Shown here piece after piece: positions 4,607 through 5,843 of a DNA stretch of 5,843 nucleotides. The notes below the pieces were generated by a model. The model did not search any database and was not told the origin of the DNA. It was given only the letters and a program-made list of their open reading frames with translations. The position numbers were made by a program, and so were the translations under genes. Numbering within the stretch: position 1 is the stretch's first letter; each line of letters opens with the position of its first letter. Source of the stretch: Bacillota bacterium (GTDB taxonomy: Bacteria > Bacillota > Bacilli > Alicyclobacillales > SLC66); the NCBI GenBank assembly GCA_021797415.1, contig JAJZZT010000296.1, positions 1 through 5,843 on the forward strand, written 5' to 3'.

Positions 4607-5843
4607 TTATCCCATCTCTTTCAGAGCATGCAGGATGGCGATCTTCACGTGCGAATAGGTCAGCCCTCCCTGAAGGTACGCGATATAAGGCTCGCGCAAG
4701 GGCCCGTCGGCTGACAATTCGATGGACGACCCCTGCACGAACGCGCCCGAAGCCATGATGACGGGGTTCGCGTATCCAGGCATGTCCCACGGCTCGGGAG
4801 CCACGTGCGATCCGACCGGAGAGGCGCTCTGGATCGCCTGGCAAAACCGGATCAGCCGATCCGCCGAACCGAGCCGGATTCGCAGCACGATATCGCCGCC
4901 GTCCGCTTCGGCCGCCGGCTCGCAGGGAAACCCTGCGTCGGCCAGTGCGCGCGCGGCAAACAGCTTCCCTTTGAGCGCCTCCGAAACGATGTGCGGCGCC
5001 AGGAACAGCCCTTGAAAATACAGGCGGTAGCTCTCATGCGAACCGCTCTCGCCGCCGATTCCCGGAGCGGTCAGGCGCTGGCCGGCCGCCTCCACCGCAT
5101 CCGCCGAGCCCACAATGTATCCGCCCGTAGGGGCGAGTCCGCCGCCCGGGTTCTTGATCAGTGACCCGATCGTCAAGTCTACGCCGATATCGCCCGGTTC
5201 CTGTTTTTCTGTGAACTCGCCGTAGCAGTTGTCCACCAGAACCATGACATCCGGATCGACCGTCTTGATGTCTTTTACCACCGCACCCATCTCGGAAACG
5301 GTGAGCGCCCGACGCCACGCGTATCCCGCGGAGCGCTGCAGAGCCACCACCGTCCGTTTTTCCCTGCGCCCGACGCCACCCTGCGGCGCCGGCCACCTTT
5401 TATCCGGTTTATCCTGCACCGTCCAGGCTGTCGCATCCGGCTCCTGCAGTTTGCCATCCTGCAGCAGTTCGACAAGCCTCCGGCGGTCCACGCTCCCGTC
5501 GGCCAGCAATTCCACGGCGGTGAACGAAACGCCAAACTCGGCCAGGCTGCCGTTGCCCGGCCGCAGGCCGATGACCGGATGCAGTGTGTCGTACGGCAGG
5601 CCGGTCGCGTAAATCAGGTGATCTCCCGGGCGCAGCAGAGCAAACAGGCCCACCGCAAGAGCGTGGGTGCCGGATGTGATCGCAGGTCGCACCAGCGCGC
5701 GTTCACCGCCGAATACCTGGGCAAACACGCGCTCCAGTTGCTCTCTCCCCCGGTCGCCATACCCGTATCCGGTTGATCCGAACATATCCGTTTCCGCGAC
5801 GCGGCACTCGCGAAAAGCGTTCAACACTTTTTCCTGATTGTGA
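4607..5843 (-). CDS. YnbB-like PLP-dependent enzyme (Met_gamma_lyase / 'aluminium resistance' family), 5' end outside window
   Basis: A partial gene: the frame is open to the right edge (…HNQEKVLNAF…), so the first residues, probably several tens by family comparison, are missing. A GTG at 5825-5827 is internal, not a convincing start. It is a fold-type I PLP enzyme resembling cystathionine/methionine gamma-lyases, the type annotated as aluminium resistance protein or methionine gamma-lyase family; the true substrate is not established. Motifs in order: STGYGYGDRGRE, the cofactor-binding region ITSGTHALAVGLFALLRPGD, LQRSAGYAWR, VDNCYGEF, and SLIKNPGGGLAPTGGY with the PLP lysine at 5153-5155. 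The C-terminus (GGLTYSHVKIAIL) is intact. A stretch of about 29 residues (5363-5449) rich in Pro, Gln and Arg, just before the LQRS motif, appears inserted relative to relatives. It precedes glnR in the same orientation, as ynbB does in B. subtilis. Confidence 0.92.
   Translation of the reverse strand, partial: HNQEKVLNAFRECRVAETDMFGSTGYGYGDRGREQLERVFAQVFGGERALVRPAITSGTHALAVGLFALLRPGDHLIYATGLPYDTLHPVIGLRPGNGSLAEFGVSFTAVELLADGSVDRRRLVELLQDGKLQEPDATAWTVQDKPDKRWPAPQGGVGRREKRTVVALQRSAGYAWRRALTVSEMGAVVKDIKTVDPDVMVLVDNCYGEFTEKQEPGDIGVDLTIGSLIKNPGGGLAPTGGYIVGSADAVEAAGQRLTAPGIGGESGSHESYRLYFQGLFLAPHIVSEALKGKLFAARALADAGFPCEPAAEADGGDIVLRIRLGSADRLIRFCQAIQSASPVGSHVAPEPWDMPGYANPVIMASGAFVQGSSIELSADGPLREPYIAYLQGGLTYSHVKIAILHALKEMG

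Noticed and set aside
5779..5795. CGAAC…GTTTC-like sequence inside the YnbB-like gene as an SOS box
   Set aside because: The spacing between half-sites is six bases rather than four and it is inside coding sequence.

Overview
This window reads as a chromosomal housekeeping segment of a high-GC Bacillota (class Bacilli). The main reason is the block ynbB-like gene, glnR, glnA, which has the same order and orientation as in Bacillus subtilis, together with a LexA of the DinR type and a YsdA-like DUF1294 protein. The high GC content and GC-rich third codon positions suggest something like Alicyclobacillaceae rather than Bacillus itself; that placement is inference. No mobile element, CRISPR array, rRNA or tRNA is visible.

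Layout, left to right. A short divergent HU-family protein (minus) is followed by a 216-base gap holding its likely promoter and two stem-loops. Next come a PRPP synthetase (prs-like, minus) with its own candidate promoter, and a small DUF1294 membrane protein (minus). A roughly 100-base divergent promoter region carries a LexA/SOS box and a strong extended -10 promoter that drives lexA (plus). lexA converges on glnA (minus) with only 61 bases between the stop codons. glnA lies downstream of glnR (minus) in a glnRA operon with its own promoter and a candidate GlnR operator. The right edge holds most of a PLP-dependent YnbB-type (Met_gamma_lyase / 'aluminium resistance') gene, cut off at its 5' end by the window.

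How the genes work together. GlnR and glutamine synthetase form the classical nitrogen-control pair: feedback-inhibited GlnA activates GlnR, which represses glnRA. LexA would normally repress itself and SOS genes until RecA-stimulated self-cleavage. The other genes are probably neighbours only.

The most notable observation is in LexA. The DNA-binding half is fully conserved and the gene has its own SOS box, but the cleavage machinery is altered at several points. The residue aligned with the catalytic lysine is Arg165, the scissile Ala-Gly is Thr91-Gly92, and the Gly before the Asp-Ser-Met motif is Glu125. There is no lysine at all after residue 64. The nucleophile Ser127 remains. The sequence therefore suggests a LexA that cannot self-cleave in the normal way. 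The HU and PRPP synthetase are also divergent versions of their families. Apart from LexA I see no convincing new multi-gene system.
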